DNA of 64,000 bases from Pseudoneobacillus sp052180215 (GTDB lineage: Bacteria; Bacillota; Bacilli; Bacillales; Cytobacillaceae). The stretch is taken from positions 1,212,001 to 1,276,000 of the forward strand of contig NZ_CP197471.1 of assembly GCF_052180215.1 (NCBI RefSeq). Direction: 5' to 3'. A program made the position numbers and the translations under genes. Below, piece by piece: positions 52,625 through 60,745 of the stretch (its first letter is position 1; the number at the start of each line of letters is the position of its first letter). Below the pieces are notes generated by a model. The model did no database searches and had not been told where the DNA came from. It worked only from the letters and a program-made list of their open reading frames with translations.

Positions 52625-53497
52625 TTAATCGTTTAAATTTGCGACTTTCATTAAATATTTCCCATAATCATTTTTTAATAACGGCAATGCTAGATGATGT
52701 AAATTTTCTCTCGAAATATAACCTTTCTGAAAAGCAATTTCCTCTAAACAAGCAATTTTAATATTTTGTGCTTCTTCAATTGTCTTGATAAATTGAGAGG
52801 CTTTGTATAGGGATTGATGAGTACCAGTGTCCATCCAAGCGTTACCTTGCCCTAACAATTTAACTGTAAGTTCTCCTAATTCAAGGTATGCTTTATTTAC
52901 ATCTGTTATTTCAAGTTCACCCCTGCCAGAAGGCTTTATCTTTTTGGCTATATCAATCACTTTGTTATCATAAAAATATAAGCCTGTCACAGCATAATTT
53001 GTTTTGGGTTGTGATGGTTTTTCTTCTATGGAGGTAACAGTTCCATCCTCCGAAAAATCTATCACACCAAATCGTTCAGGATCCTCAACAAAATATCCAA
53101 ATACAGTAGCTCCTTGTTTCTGATCGGCTGCTTCCAATAATAGGTCTGGGAGGTTGTTTCCATAAAAAATATTGTCACCTAAAATTAAAGCAACCTGGTC
53201 CTTTCCAATAAAATGTTCTCCAATAATAAATGCTTGTGCAATTCCATCTGGAGAAGGTTGGACCTCATAGTGGATGGAGATTCCAAATTCAGATCCATCT
53301 CCAAGCATTTTTTTATAGTGTGGAGTATCGTGAGGAGTAGAAATAATTAATATTTCTCTTATGCCAGCTATCATAAGAGTTGAGAGCGGATAATAAATCA
53401 TAGGTTTATCATATATCGGCAATAAATGCTTTGATATCGACCGTGTTAAAGGATATAATCGGGTTCCGCTTCCGCCGGCTAAAATAATCCCTTTCAA
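52625..53497 (-). CDS. rfbA: Glucose-1-phosphate thymidylyltransferase
   Basis: 290 residues, first step of dTDP-rhamnose synthesis. Motif GGSGTRLYPLT near the start, then ILGDNIFYG and EEKP. TTG start after AAGGAGGACTAGGA. Operon order rfbA-rfbC-rfbB-rfbD on the minus strand. In B. anthracis and B. cereus, rhamnose from this pathway decorates the exosporium collagen-like protein BclA. Confidence 0.96.
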   Translation of the reverse strand: MKGIILAGGSGTRLYPLTRSISKHLLPIYDKPMIYYPLSTLMIAGIREILIISTPHDTPHYKKMLGDGSEFGISIHYEVQPSPDGIAQAFIIGEHFIGKDQVALILGDNIFYGNNLPDLLLEAADQKQGATVFGYFVEDPERFGVIDFSEDGTVTSIEEKPSQPKTNYAVTGLYFYDNKVIDIAKKIKPSGRGELEITDVNKAYLELGELTVKLLGQGNAWMDTGTHQSLYKASQFIKTIEEAQNIKIACLEEIAFQKGYISRENLHHLALPLLKNDYGKYLMKVANLND

Positions 53498-53632
53498 TCC
53501 TAGTCCTCCTTTTGCTGTATGGTTTAATAAATACAGAAAGTAATATTTTCCTAGAGTATTGTATGACTTGAAAATAGATATGGCACGGTCTCGTGAGAAT
53601 ATGGGTTTAGATATCTACAAATTCTGTTTGAA

Positions 53633-53668
53633 AATAAAAAAAGTGCTCCAATTAATACGGAGCACCCT
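53633..53668 (-). terminator. Terminator of yjcD
   Basis: GTGCTCC / GGAGCAC stem with a T-rich minus-strand tail (TTTTTTTATTTTC). Confidence 0.88.
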
Positions 53669-53677
53669 CATATATTT

Positions 53678-55960
53678 TTACTTTTTAATAAGCTTATTTA
53701 GGAATCGAGAACGATGAGTACTTTTTCCTCGTCTAGTTTCTGGTATGGATAAAAGAAGTCTATTCTTTGCTCTTGTTATCGCTACATACAACAATCTTCT
53801 TTCTTCTTCTAATGCATCCGCATTACCATTACGTAATTCATCTAAGGAAAAATCATGTGGAATACTTCCATCCACCACTCCGAGAACAAATACCGTTTCA
53901 TATTCCAAACCCTTTGCGCGATGTATCGTGCTTAAAGTAATAGCATTGTCAAAACTTTTACTCAACTTTTTCATTTCTTTATTTTGAGCTGAAATATGCT
54001 CAGCATGAAGTAAGAACTCTTGTATATGGTCAAATCCTTTTGCAGCGACCTTTAAATCCTTTAAGTCATCCGAACCTTTTTCTAATTTATTACCTTCACT
54101 TCCACGTTTTTTTAGGTAATCTTCCAACCCTATGTCTTTAGAAATTCTTTCGATTGCTGTACTTGGAGAAAGATGTTTCAGTGAACGGATGATGCTTGGA
54201 AGTGCTTGGAGTTTCTTAGCTTGAAAAGCATAACTTGTTTTTAAAGACGCAAGGGCTTCCACAAAACTACAATCCTTTAAAATGCTGGATGCCTTAATAT
54301 CGCGCAACAAACCTTGTTTTAAAAATAAACTTGGAAGAATGGTATTAATCGCATCAGCATCATCTTCATTCATACTTAATTTTAAATAAGCTAAAACACT
54401 TTTAGGAATAAAGCGGTCATAAAAGGATTCAGCATCTTGTGTGATACGAAAAGGAAGATTTGAACTGACAAGTCTTTCAAAAATAGCTCGGGAGGCGGCA
54501 TTGGTTCTAAAAAGAATAGCAAAGTCAGATGGCCTTGCTCCTTTTTTAATTCTTTCCTGTATTTCAGTAACAACCATCGTTGCTTCTTCTTCCTCGTCAT
54601 AAGGGAAAAACAGTACAGGTGGCTTATTTGTAGAAAATTGGGCCCTCATTATTTTGACACGTCTCTTTTTATTTTGAGCAATGACTTCATTTGCAGAAGC
54701 GACTATTTCATGCGAGGAACGATAATTTTCCTCCAGTTTTATTACATTTGCATTTGGGAAGTCATTTTCAAAATGAATAAGATACTCTGGATCACTTCCG
54801 CGAAAAGCATAAATACTCTGGTCATCATCGCCAACGGCCATAACATTTTTATGAATTTCCGATAATTGTTTAATAAGCTCGTATTGAACTTTATTAATAT
54901 CCTGAAACTCGTCGATTAAAAAATAATGAAAACGCTGCTGATATTTTTTTAGTATAATCGGATTTTCGTTGAAAAACTGAAAACATCCAATTAACATATC
55001 ATCGAAATCAAAAAATCCATTATTTTGTTTATATAGCTCATACTTTTGATACAAAAATGCTACCTGTTCGTCCCATTTTGATTCCGCTTTTACTTCAGAA
55101 GGAAAGATAAGGGAATTTTTCCAAAATCCAATTTGTTGTAGGGCTAAATCAAAAGCAAATTCCTTTTCGTTTAACTCTAGTTCTTTTGCAGCTTCTCTAA
55201 TAATTTTTTCTTTTTGCCAATCTTTGTTAAGAATTTTTTCAGGTTTCCATTTCTCTGCTTGATGGTGCATTAATATTCTGTAAAAGATACTATGAAACGT
55301 ACCAGTAATCAATCTATTAATCTGATTAACTTGTATTCTTGGATAAGTGAGAAGTCGTTGCTTCATTTCATTTGCAGCCTTTGAAGTAAAGGTTACTAAC
55401 ATCATGCTGCTAGGATCTACATTTTGTTGATTAATCATAAAAGCTGTTTTTGTTGTTAAGACTCTTGTTTTCCCACTACCCGCACCGGAAAGTACAAGTA
55501 ACGGTCTGTTGGTATCAAGTACTGCCTGTATTTGATTGTTGTCCAGAGGAACACCTGATTGGAGAAGTGTTTGGATATAATCATTTGAATGATGTTGAAT
55601 AGCAGGAGCTTCGTGTGCTGAAACGATTACTTTTACAGGTAAAAGCTTTGCTTTTCGAAAGGTTTTAGCCGTTGTTTTTCCTTCTAAGATATTTCTGCCT
55701 TTCGGAATGCGAAACCCATTTTGTTCAATAAAGGTATCATCGTTATTCTCAACAGGAACTTCCATTTCACAAGTCTTCAATGGTGAACGACTATGGTAAA
55801 AATAGGGGGGATTTTTCATCCCTAAATATAATTGGACGGGTTCCTTACAGACAGGACATAGTAATTTATCTTTTTTAGCCGATAGATATAGCTGATGAAA
55901 GAGTTCTCGAGGATAGCTTTCTAGCTGTATCATTTCATTATTGTAATAAGCAGTTTGCAT
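53678..55960 (-). CDS. yjcD: UvrD/Rep-type DNA helicase YjcD with CoiA-like zinc motif
   Basis: 760 residues. SF1 helicase motifs in order: LSGAGSGKTRVLTT (Walker A, 159-165), FLIDEFQDIN, VGDDDQSIYAFRGSDPEY, ENYRS, and STIHRAKGLEYETVFV, YVAITRAKNRL. Residues 1-70 are an extra segment with CPVC (35, 38), LYLGMKNPPYFYHS and Cys64, a pattern shared with CoiA. In B. subtilis yjcD is a putative ATP-dependent helicase at this point in the yjc order. DNA repair or recombination is likely. Confidence 0.9.
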   Translation of the reverse strand: MQTAYYNNEMIQLESYPRELFHQLYLSAKKDKLLCPVCKEPVQLYLGMKNPPYFYHSRSPLKTCEMEVPVENNDDTFIEQNGFRIPKGRNILEGKTTAKTFRKAKLLPVKVIVSAHEAPAIQHHSNDYIQTLLQSGVPLDNNQIQAVLDTNRPLLVLSGAGSGKTRVLTTKTAFMINQQNVDPSSMMLVTFTSKAANEMKQRLLTYPRIQVNQINRLITGTFHSIFYRILMHHQAEKWKPEKILNKDWQKEKIIREAAKELELNEKEFAFDLALQQIGFWKNSLIFPSEVKAESKWDEQVAFLYQKYELYKQNNGFFDFDDMLIGCFQFFNENPIILKKYQQRFHYFLIDEFQDINKVQYELIKQLSEIHKNVMAVGDDDQSIYAFRGSDPEYLIHFENDFPNANVIKLEENYRSSHEIVASANEVIAQNKKRRVKIMRAQFSTNKPPVLFFPYDEEEEATMVVTEIQERIKKGARPSDFAILFRTNAASRAIFERLVSSNLPFRITQDAESFYDRFIPKSVLAYLKLSMNEDDADAINTILPSLFLKQGLLRDIKASSILKDCSFVEALASLKTSYAFQAKKLQALPSIIRSLKHLSPSTAIERISKDIGLEDYLKKRGSEGNKLEKGSDDLKDLKVAAKGFDHIQEFLLHAEHISAQNKEMKKLSKSFDNAITLSTIHRAKGLEYETVFVLGVVDGSIPHDFSLDELRNGNADALEEERRLLYVAITRAKNRLLLSIPETRRGKSTHRSRFLNKLIKK

Positions 55961-56107
55961 AGTAGATCCCCTTCGTAAACATTCATACAGACTATCATAT
56001 CAGAATTGAGTGGAGACCTGAAGAGGAAAAGGTTTCAATAAAAAATAAAGGGGAATAGGGAGAAGTGGGAGAAATTATATACTATAAACGAAAAGAGGGT
56101 GGATAAA

Positions 56108-56344
56108 ATGGGTTATATTTTACCTTATACTTCTTTACGAGATCTTCAGTACTTGTCGCGAGAAAGTAAATCACAACATCGTTTAATAAAACCAGAGGCC
56201 ATTTCTCCTTTAAAACCAATTTCTCCAGAAACGAACTTCAACCATGGATACAATCAGCAAAGAACTAGAAACAAAAATCTGGAAGCTGAGGAAATAATGA
56301 AGGAACTTACTGGTAAAGGTCAATATTTTAATGAACGAATCTAA
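56108..56344 (+). CDS. Small polar protein of unknown function
   Basis: 78 residues (MGYILPYTSLRDLQYLSRESK at the start), without membrane segments, Lys/Arg/Asn-rich at the end. The ATG follows GAGGGTGGATAAA; an upstream GTG overlaps that site. The 3' end converges on the DUF421 gene. I do not recognise the family. By position it corresponds to the yjcE slot of B. subtilis, but I cannot claim homology. Confidence 0.6.
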   Translation: MGYILPYTSLRDLQYLSRESKSQHRLIKPEAISPLKPISPETNFNHGYNQQRTRNKNLEAEEIMKELTGKGQYFNERI

Positions 56345-56392
56345 TAAAAAAAGGGAGAAGCTTAGTACGTTTGTACATGCAAAGCTTCTCCT
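56342..56392 (-). terminator. Terminator overlapping the 3' end of the DUF421 gene
   Basis: GGAGAAGCTT / AAGCTTCTCC stem with A-rich flank (T-run on the minus strand). The DUF421 stop codon lies inside the stem. Confidence 0.75.
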
Positions 56393-57036
56393 TCTTTCCA
56401 TTCTGCATACAATACTTCGTTAAGTTTTGAAATACCATATGGCTTCATCTCTTGTAAAAGTTTGTGTTCATCCCATTGAACTAGTTGGAGATTATCACGA
56501 ACAAGCTCTCCATCTAAAACTAAAGAGATAGGCAGATGAACGGGTTTTAATGGTAGATTTAAGTCTTGATTTGTAGGATTTTCAAATGAAGGCTTTCGGA
56601 GAACACTAATCGTTCCATCTGTTTCTAATATGGCAAATTCACATTCTCTTATCGAAAAAATATCTTTCGACCGCAATAAGTGTTGAAGTTGATTAATATC
56701 CAATTTATTTATCTTTAATTGTTTATAATCAATTTTACCTTTTCGAATGACGATCGATGGCTCACCTTCAAGGGTTTTCCTAACTCTTTTAAATTTTTGA
56801 GTAATAATTTCAGTCGTATAAATTAAAGTTCCCCAAATCATCACGGCAAAGAGTATCTTTTTTATCCCAATCTCCTCATCAAAAAGGGCGTTTCCGACCA
56901 ATTCACCAAGAACGACAGCAGAGATAAAATCAAAAGTGGTAATTTGCGTAATCTGTGTTTTCCCTAGTATCTTTGCCAATATAAAAAGCGCAACATAACC
57001 AACCACTAACTCTGAAAAGATATGGACAAACTCCAT
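56362..57036 (-). CDS. DUF421 membrane protein (YetF/YrbG type)
   Basis: 224 residues. Three membrane helices (about 8-25, 35-55, 60-78), then the cytoplasmic DUF421 domain (EGEPSIVIRKGKIDYKQLKINKLDINQLQHLLR). Such proteins also occur in spoVA operons that affect spore resistance, but this copy is far from the spoVA cluster. TTG at 57039 is the alternative start. Confidence 0.85.
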   Translation of the reverse strand: MEFVHIFSELVVGYVALFILAKILGKTQITQITTFDFISAVVLGELVGNALFDEEIGIKKILFAVMIWGTLIYTTEIITQKFKRVRKTLEGEPSIVIRKGKIDYKQLKINKLDINQLQHLLRSKDIFSIRECEFAILETDGTISVLRKPSFENPTNQDLNLPLKPVHLPISLVLDGELVRDNLQLVQWDEHKLLQEMKPYGISKLNEVLYAEWKEGEALHVQTY

Positions 57037-57084
57037 CAATGTTTCACCCCTTAATAGGTAGTGTTTACTGATATGGTGAAAGTA

Positions 57085-57122
57085 TGAAAAAAACTCTTGT
57101 CAATTTAGACAAGAGTTTTTTT
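57085..57122 (-). terminator. Terminator of the yjcG-yjcF transcript
   Basis: AAAAACTCTTGTC / GACAAGAGTTTTT perfect stem overlapping the yjcF stop codon; T-run on the minus strand. Confidence 0.9.
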
Positions 57123-57533
57123 CATGGTTTTATGCGGAATACCAGCATCCATAAATTCTTCGGAGATAACAAGATACCCTAATTTCTCATAAAAGGGAAT
57201 CGCATAGGTTTGAGCATTCAGTTTTAAGGTAGGAATGTGTAGATTCTTAGCATACTCTTCTATACCAAGCATAATCACTTTTCCTGCTCCTGTTCCTCTA
57301 GCTTCTTTTAATACACATATCCGTTCTACTTTTCCTAATTCATCTAAAATACGGAAGCGACCAGCACCAATGGGTTTTTCTTGATCATTGTACAAAACAA
57401 AATGGGTGGAAGCATCTTCGAATTGGTCAATTTCTTCCTCCAAGGGGACTTTTTGCTCTTCAACAAAAACGGTTTTTCGAATGTTAAAGGCATCTTGAAG
57501 TTCTTCATCGCTGTTTACTACTTTTAACTTCAT
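57105..57533 (-). CDS. yjcF: GNAT-family acetyltransferase YjcF
   Basis: 142 residues, with the acetyl-CoA binding stretch VERICVLKEARGTGAGKVIM. N-terminus MKLKVVNSDEELQDAFNIRK and FVEEQKVPLEEE are typical of YjcF. Substrate unknown. Forms an operon with yjcG (7-nt gap). Confidence 0.9.
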   Translation of the reverse strand: MKLKVVNSDEELQDAFNIRKTVFVEEQKVPLEEEIDQFEDASTHFVLYNDQEKPIGAGRFRILDELGKVERICVLKEARGTGAGKVIMLGIEEYAKNLHIPTLKLNAQTYAIPFYEKLGYLVISEEFMDAGIPHKTMKKTLV

Positions 57534-57540
57534 TTAGTCA

Positions 57541-58053
57541 TTATTCCTTTCCAAAACGAAATGTTTCATATACGGTCCATGAACCATTTTCAAGCTGATA
57601 TAGTAGATGGAATCGGTCTACCTCTTCAGTATGGTTCACATCCATCATTCTAAGTGAACCATACACATCTGAATGTTCATCATTCGATAGTTTTTGGCCA
57701 ATCGTAATATGTGGGACAAAAGCATACTCACTCTTCTCACCGGATAATCGATTATTTAGATCAGCATGAAGTCCTTCAAGTTCAGGAGTTGGTTCCACTT
57801 TTAAATAAATAACATTATTAACTGGATGAAACGAACTAAACTTATAGGTTTTTAATGGAAAAGGTTTGTGATTTTGTGCAATTTCCTTCAATTGGTTGGC
57901 TATGTTTCTAACTTCTTCATCTGTGGCTGTAAAAGTATACTTTAATGTCAAATGTGGAGGAATTAACGAGTAATGTGGATCGTATCGCTTTCGATAAGAA
58001 TTGGCTAAATCTTGTAGCTTTTTGGATGGAAAAATAACAACACCATAATTCAT
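57541..58053 (-). CDS. yjcG: 2H phosphoesterase YjcG
   Basis: 170 residues; the two HxT motifs of the 2H (2'-5' RNA ligase-like) superfamily are PPHLTLKY and VPHITIGQ. Start is the ATG after GGGGGTATTAAAC; five extra upstream codons overlap the ribosome site. Probably cyclic nucleotide or RNA 2',3' end chemistry. First gene of yjcG-yjcF. Confidence 0.92.
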   Translation of the reverse strand: MNYGVVIFPSKKLQDLANSYRKRYDPHYSLIPPHLTLKYTFTATDEEVRNIANQLKEIAQNHKPFPLKTYKFSSFHPVNNVIYLKVEPTPELEGLHADLNNRLSGEKSEYAFVPHITIGQKLSNDEHSDVYGSLRMMDVNHTEEVDRFHLLYQLENGSWTVYETFRFGKE

Positions 58054-58208
58054 GTTTAATACCCCCAATAAAAGTTTTTTTCATTAAGATAGCATTAATA
58101 TGTCTAAATATTATAACAAATATTTTTGGATAAAAGTAACAATACAAAAAAATGACCTGAAATTGTCTAAATTATTTTTAATATGAAATTTGTAAAGGGT
58201 AAAATGCT

Positions 58209-58928
58209 CTATTTAAGCATCAAAGATAAAGCCCTTTTTAAATCGGGTTGCCAGTAGGTCCAGGTATGATCTCCATTAAACTCTTCATAGAAATAAGGAT
58301 AATTCTTTGCTTTAAATATGGAAGATAGTTTTCGGTTTGCTTCCAAAAAGTTTTCTTCCTCTCTATTTTTTGTTTCCACAGAGGTTTCATCCAAACCAAC
58401 AACATGATAGACATCGATTAAATGGGTATCCTTGAAGTGGTTAGCTTTAGACAGTACCATCTCATTGACATATGGAGATTGAAGAATCACTTTTCCAAAT
58501 GTGTTTGGATATTCTAAAGCTGCTAGTAATGAAACGGTTGCAGCAAGAGAATCACCTATAAGGGTGCGCCCCATACCCATTTGATAGGTAGGAAACTCTT
58601 TATCAAGGAAAGGGACAAGTTCATGTGCTAAAAAACGAATATAGTCTTTGTTTCTTTGTCCTATTGGATGATATTTTTCCCGTCTATCTTTAACATTCTG
58701 ATAGGGTATTCCAACTATAATGGTATTGGCCATTTCTTTGTTATGTATTAATTCATCTGCAATTCTTGCTATTCTTCCCAGTTGAAAGTAATCCTGTCCG
58801 TCCTGAGCGATTAATAAATTGTATTTATAAAGAGGAGAATAGGATGCTGGAAAATAAATGAGCAACGGTACTTCTTCCTTCAAGGAATGGCTATAGAGTA
58901 TATAATCTTTGGTTAATCCTTTATTCAT
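58209..58928 (-). CDS. yjcH: Alpha/beta hydrolase esterase YjcH
   Basis: 239 residues of the putative esterase family (Esterase D/enterochelin-esterase fold). Nucleophile serine in LIGDSLAATVSLL and catalytic His in FNGDHTWTYW. No signal peptide. Same order as B. subtilis yjcF-yjcG-yjcH. The substrate is unknown. Confidence 0.88.
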   Translation of the reverse strand: MNKGLTKDYILYSHSLKEEVPLLIYFPASYSPLYKYNLLIAQDGQDYFQLGRIARIADELIHNKEMANTIIVGIPYQNVKDRREKYHPIGQRNKDYIRFLAHELVPFLDKEFPTYQMGMGRTLIGDSLAATVSLLAALEYPNTFGKVILQSPYVNEMVLSKANHFKDTHLIDVYHVVGLDETSVETKNREEENFLEANRKLSSIFKAKNYPYFYEEFNGDHTWTYWQPDLKRALSLMLK

Positions 58929-59126
58929 AAAATCCTTCCTTTAATAAAAATTTCCCTACTTTTGAAAGAAAGCGATATCAAAATTGTACCATATCCTATT
59001 TAGAATTGTTTCATTCATGCATTTTCATACCTTTAATTGATTATTCTAATAATGCATAAAATCGGACTTGTTTGCATTGTATTAATAGTGGAAATAAATT
59101 TTAAATTTAAAAAAGGGGGATGCGAA

Positions 59127-60131
59127 TTGAAAAATAAACGTTTTCTATTAGCAACCATTTTTATTTTGGTTCTTTCCTTATTTTTAGCAGCATGTGGAAG
59201 TAAGACAGAGCAAGGATCAGGAGATTCTGATAAAGGTAAAGAAGGAAAAGCTGAAAAGCCAAAGTTTATTAGTATTGTTACAGGTGGTACTGGTGGTACA
59301 TATTATCCACTAGGTGGGTCAATGGCTAATATTATTTCTGATGCAACAGGTATTCAGGCAAATGCAGAGGTATCAGGTGCCTCAGCTGAAAATATGACGA
59401 CATTAAAAGATGGAAATGCGGAAATTGCCTTTACGCAAACAGATATTGCTTCTTATGCAAAAGAAGGAAAATTAATGTTTAAAGATAATAAAGTTGATAA
59501 TGTGAAGGCAATTGGTACGTTATATCCTGAAACCGTACAAATTGTTACAACTGCAAAGTCTGGGATAAAAACAGTAGATGATTTGAAGGGGAAAAAGGTG
59601 TCTGTTGGAGCACCAGGTTCAGGAACTTATGCGAATGCAGAGCAAATTCTTGAAGTACATGGAATAAAAATGGATGATATCGATGCAAAGCATCTTTCAT
59701 TTGATGAATCTACAGCAGGAATTCAAGATGGCACCATTGATGCTGCTTTTGTTACAGCTGGAACACCAACTGGAGCAGTTGAAGGGTTAGCTGCAACAGA
59801 GGATGTGGTGATCGTTCCGATTGAGGCTGGGAAAGCGGATGAATTAATTTCAAAATATCCATATTACGCAAAAGATGAAGTTCCTTCTGGTGTATATGGA
59901 CTAACAGATGCTGTACCAACAGTGGCTGTATTAGCCATGTTAGTGGTTCGAGACGACTTATCCGATGATGTGGTGTATGACATTACAAAGGCCATTTTTG
60001 AAAATACAAATAAAATCACTCACGCTAAAGGAAAGCTTATTAAAGCGGAAAAGGCTTTAAATGGAGTGGGAATTGATGTTCATCCTGGTGCACAAAGATA
60101 CTATGATGAAAAGGGTATAAAAGCCGAATAG
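59127..60131 (+). CDS. TAXI-family TRAP transporter substrate-binding lipoprotein
   Basis: 334 residues. Signal peptide KNKRFLLATIFILVLSLFLAAC with lipobox LAAC. The TAXI motif region ISIVTGGTGGTYYPLGGSMA follows, then binding-protein body with GAPGSGTYANAEQIL. Start is TTG, 8 nt after GGGGG. Followed by a large hairpin, then DUF1850 and the permease, the usual TAXI-TRAP set. Ligand (often glutamate or another organic acid) is not predictable here. Confidence 0.93.
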   Translation: MKNKRFLLATIFILVLSLFLAACGSKTEQGSGDSDKGKEGKAEKPKFISIVTGGTGGTYYPLGGSMANIISDATGIQANAEVSGASAENMTTLKDGNAEIAFTQTDIASYAKEGKLMFKDNKVDNVKAIGTLYPETVQIVTTAKSGIKTVDDLKGKKVSVGAPGSGTYANAEQILEVHGIKMDDIDAKHLSFDESTAGIQDGTIDAAFVTAGTPTGAVEGLAATEDVVIVPIEAGKADELISKYPYYAKDEVPSGVYGLTDAVPTVAVLAMLVVRDDLSDDVVYDITKAIFENTNKITHAKGKLIKAEKALNGVGIDVHPGAQRYYDEKGIKAE

Positions 60132-60143
60132 GTTTACAAAATG

Positions 60144-60180
60144 GACCGGTCTAAAAACCAATTTTGGTTTAAGACCGGTC
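60144..60180 (+). other. Intra-operon hairpin after the TAXI gene
   Basis: GACCGGTCT...AGACCGGTC with inner AAACCA/TTGGTTT pairing; no T-run. Likely stabilises the binding-protein mRNA or attenuates the permease genes, like the hairpin after oppA. Confidence 0.7.
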
Positions 60181-60214
60181 ACATTCGCTTATAGAGATGA
60201 TGTTGGAGGTAATA

Positions 60215-60745
60215 ATGAAAGACGTTTTACGTTTTAGAAGAACAATTTTACTCATCCTCCTTATTGCTTTAATCATATCAAGTTTATTATTCCTTCCATT
60301 TAAACAAGCTCTTGTATTCGAATATCAAAATACAGGAAAAATTCTCGCTTATCTTCCTTTAAAAAAACAAGATACTTTTCAGATAAAATATACCCATTCG
60401 ATTCATTTAACGAATGTAATAGAAAGCTATTCTATTACTAAAGAGAATGAAATAAAACAATATGAGCTGATGTATGAGGATTTTGCGATTGGTATGCCAG
60501 CAAATGCAGCTGAAGGGGAAGTTTTTGAGGAAAAGGATGGGAAGTACTACATAAAAAATATGAAGCGAATATTTCCTTCATTTGATTTAAGAGTCGGTAA
60601 AGTGAGAGCGAATCATACGATTATTTATCATAAGAAGGAATTTCCATTATCAAAGACTATCGAACCCGGAACATGGATTCGAATACATGTAAAAAAGGTA
60701 AATCTTTTAGAAATCATGAGAGGAGTGAATATTCTTGAGTCTTAA
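60215..60745 (+). CDS. DUF1850 protein of the TRAP transporter
   Basis: 176 residues. One N-terminal helix (RRTILLILLIALIISSLLFLP) and an extracellular domain with FQIKYTHSIHLTNVIESY, diagnostic of DUF1850, commonly placed between TAXI and fused permease genes. Start is the ATG after GTTGGAGGTAATA. Overlaps the permease by 11 nt. Confidence 0.9.
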   Translation: MKDVLRFRRTILLILLIALIISSLLFLPFKQALVFEYQNTGKILAYLPLKKQDTFQIKYTHSIHLTNVIESYSITKENEIKQYELMYEDFAIGMPANAAEGEVFEEKDGKYYIKNMKRIFPSFDLRVGKVRANHTIIYHKKEFPLSKTIEPGTWIRIHVKKVNLLEIMRGVNILES

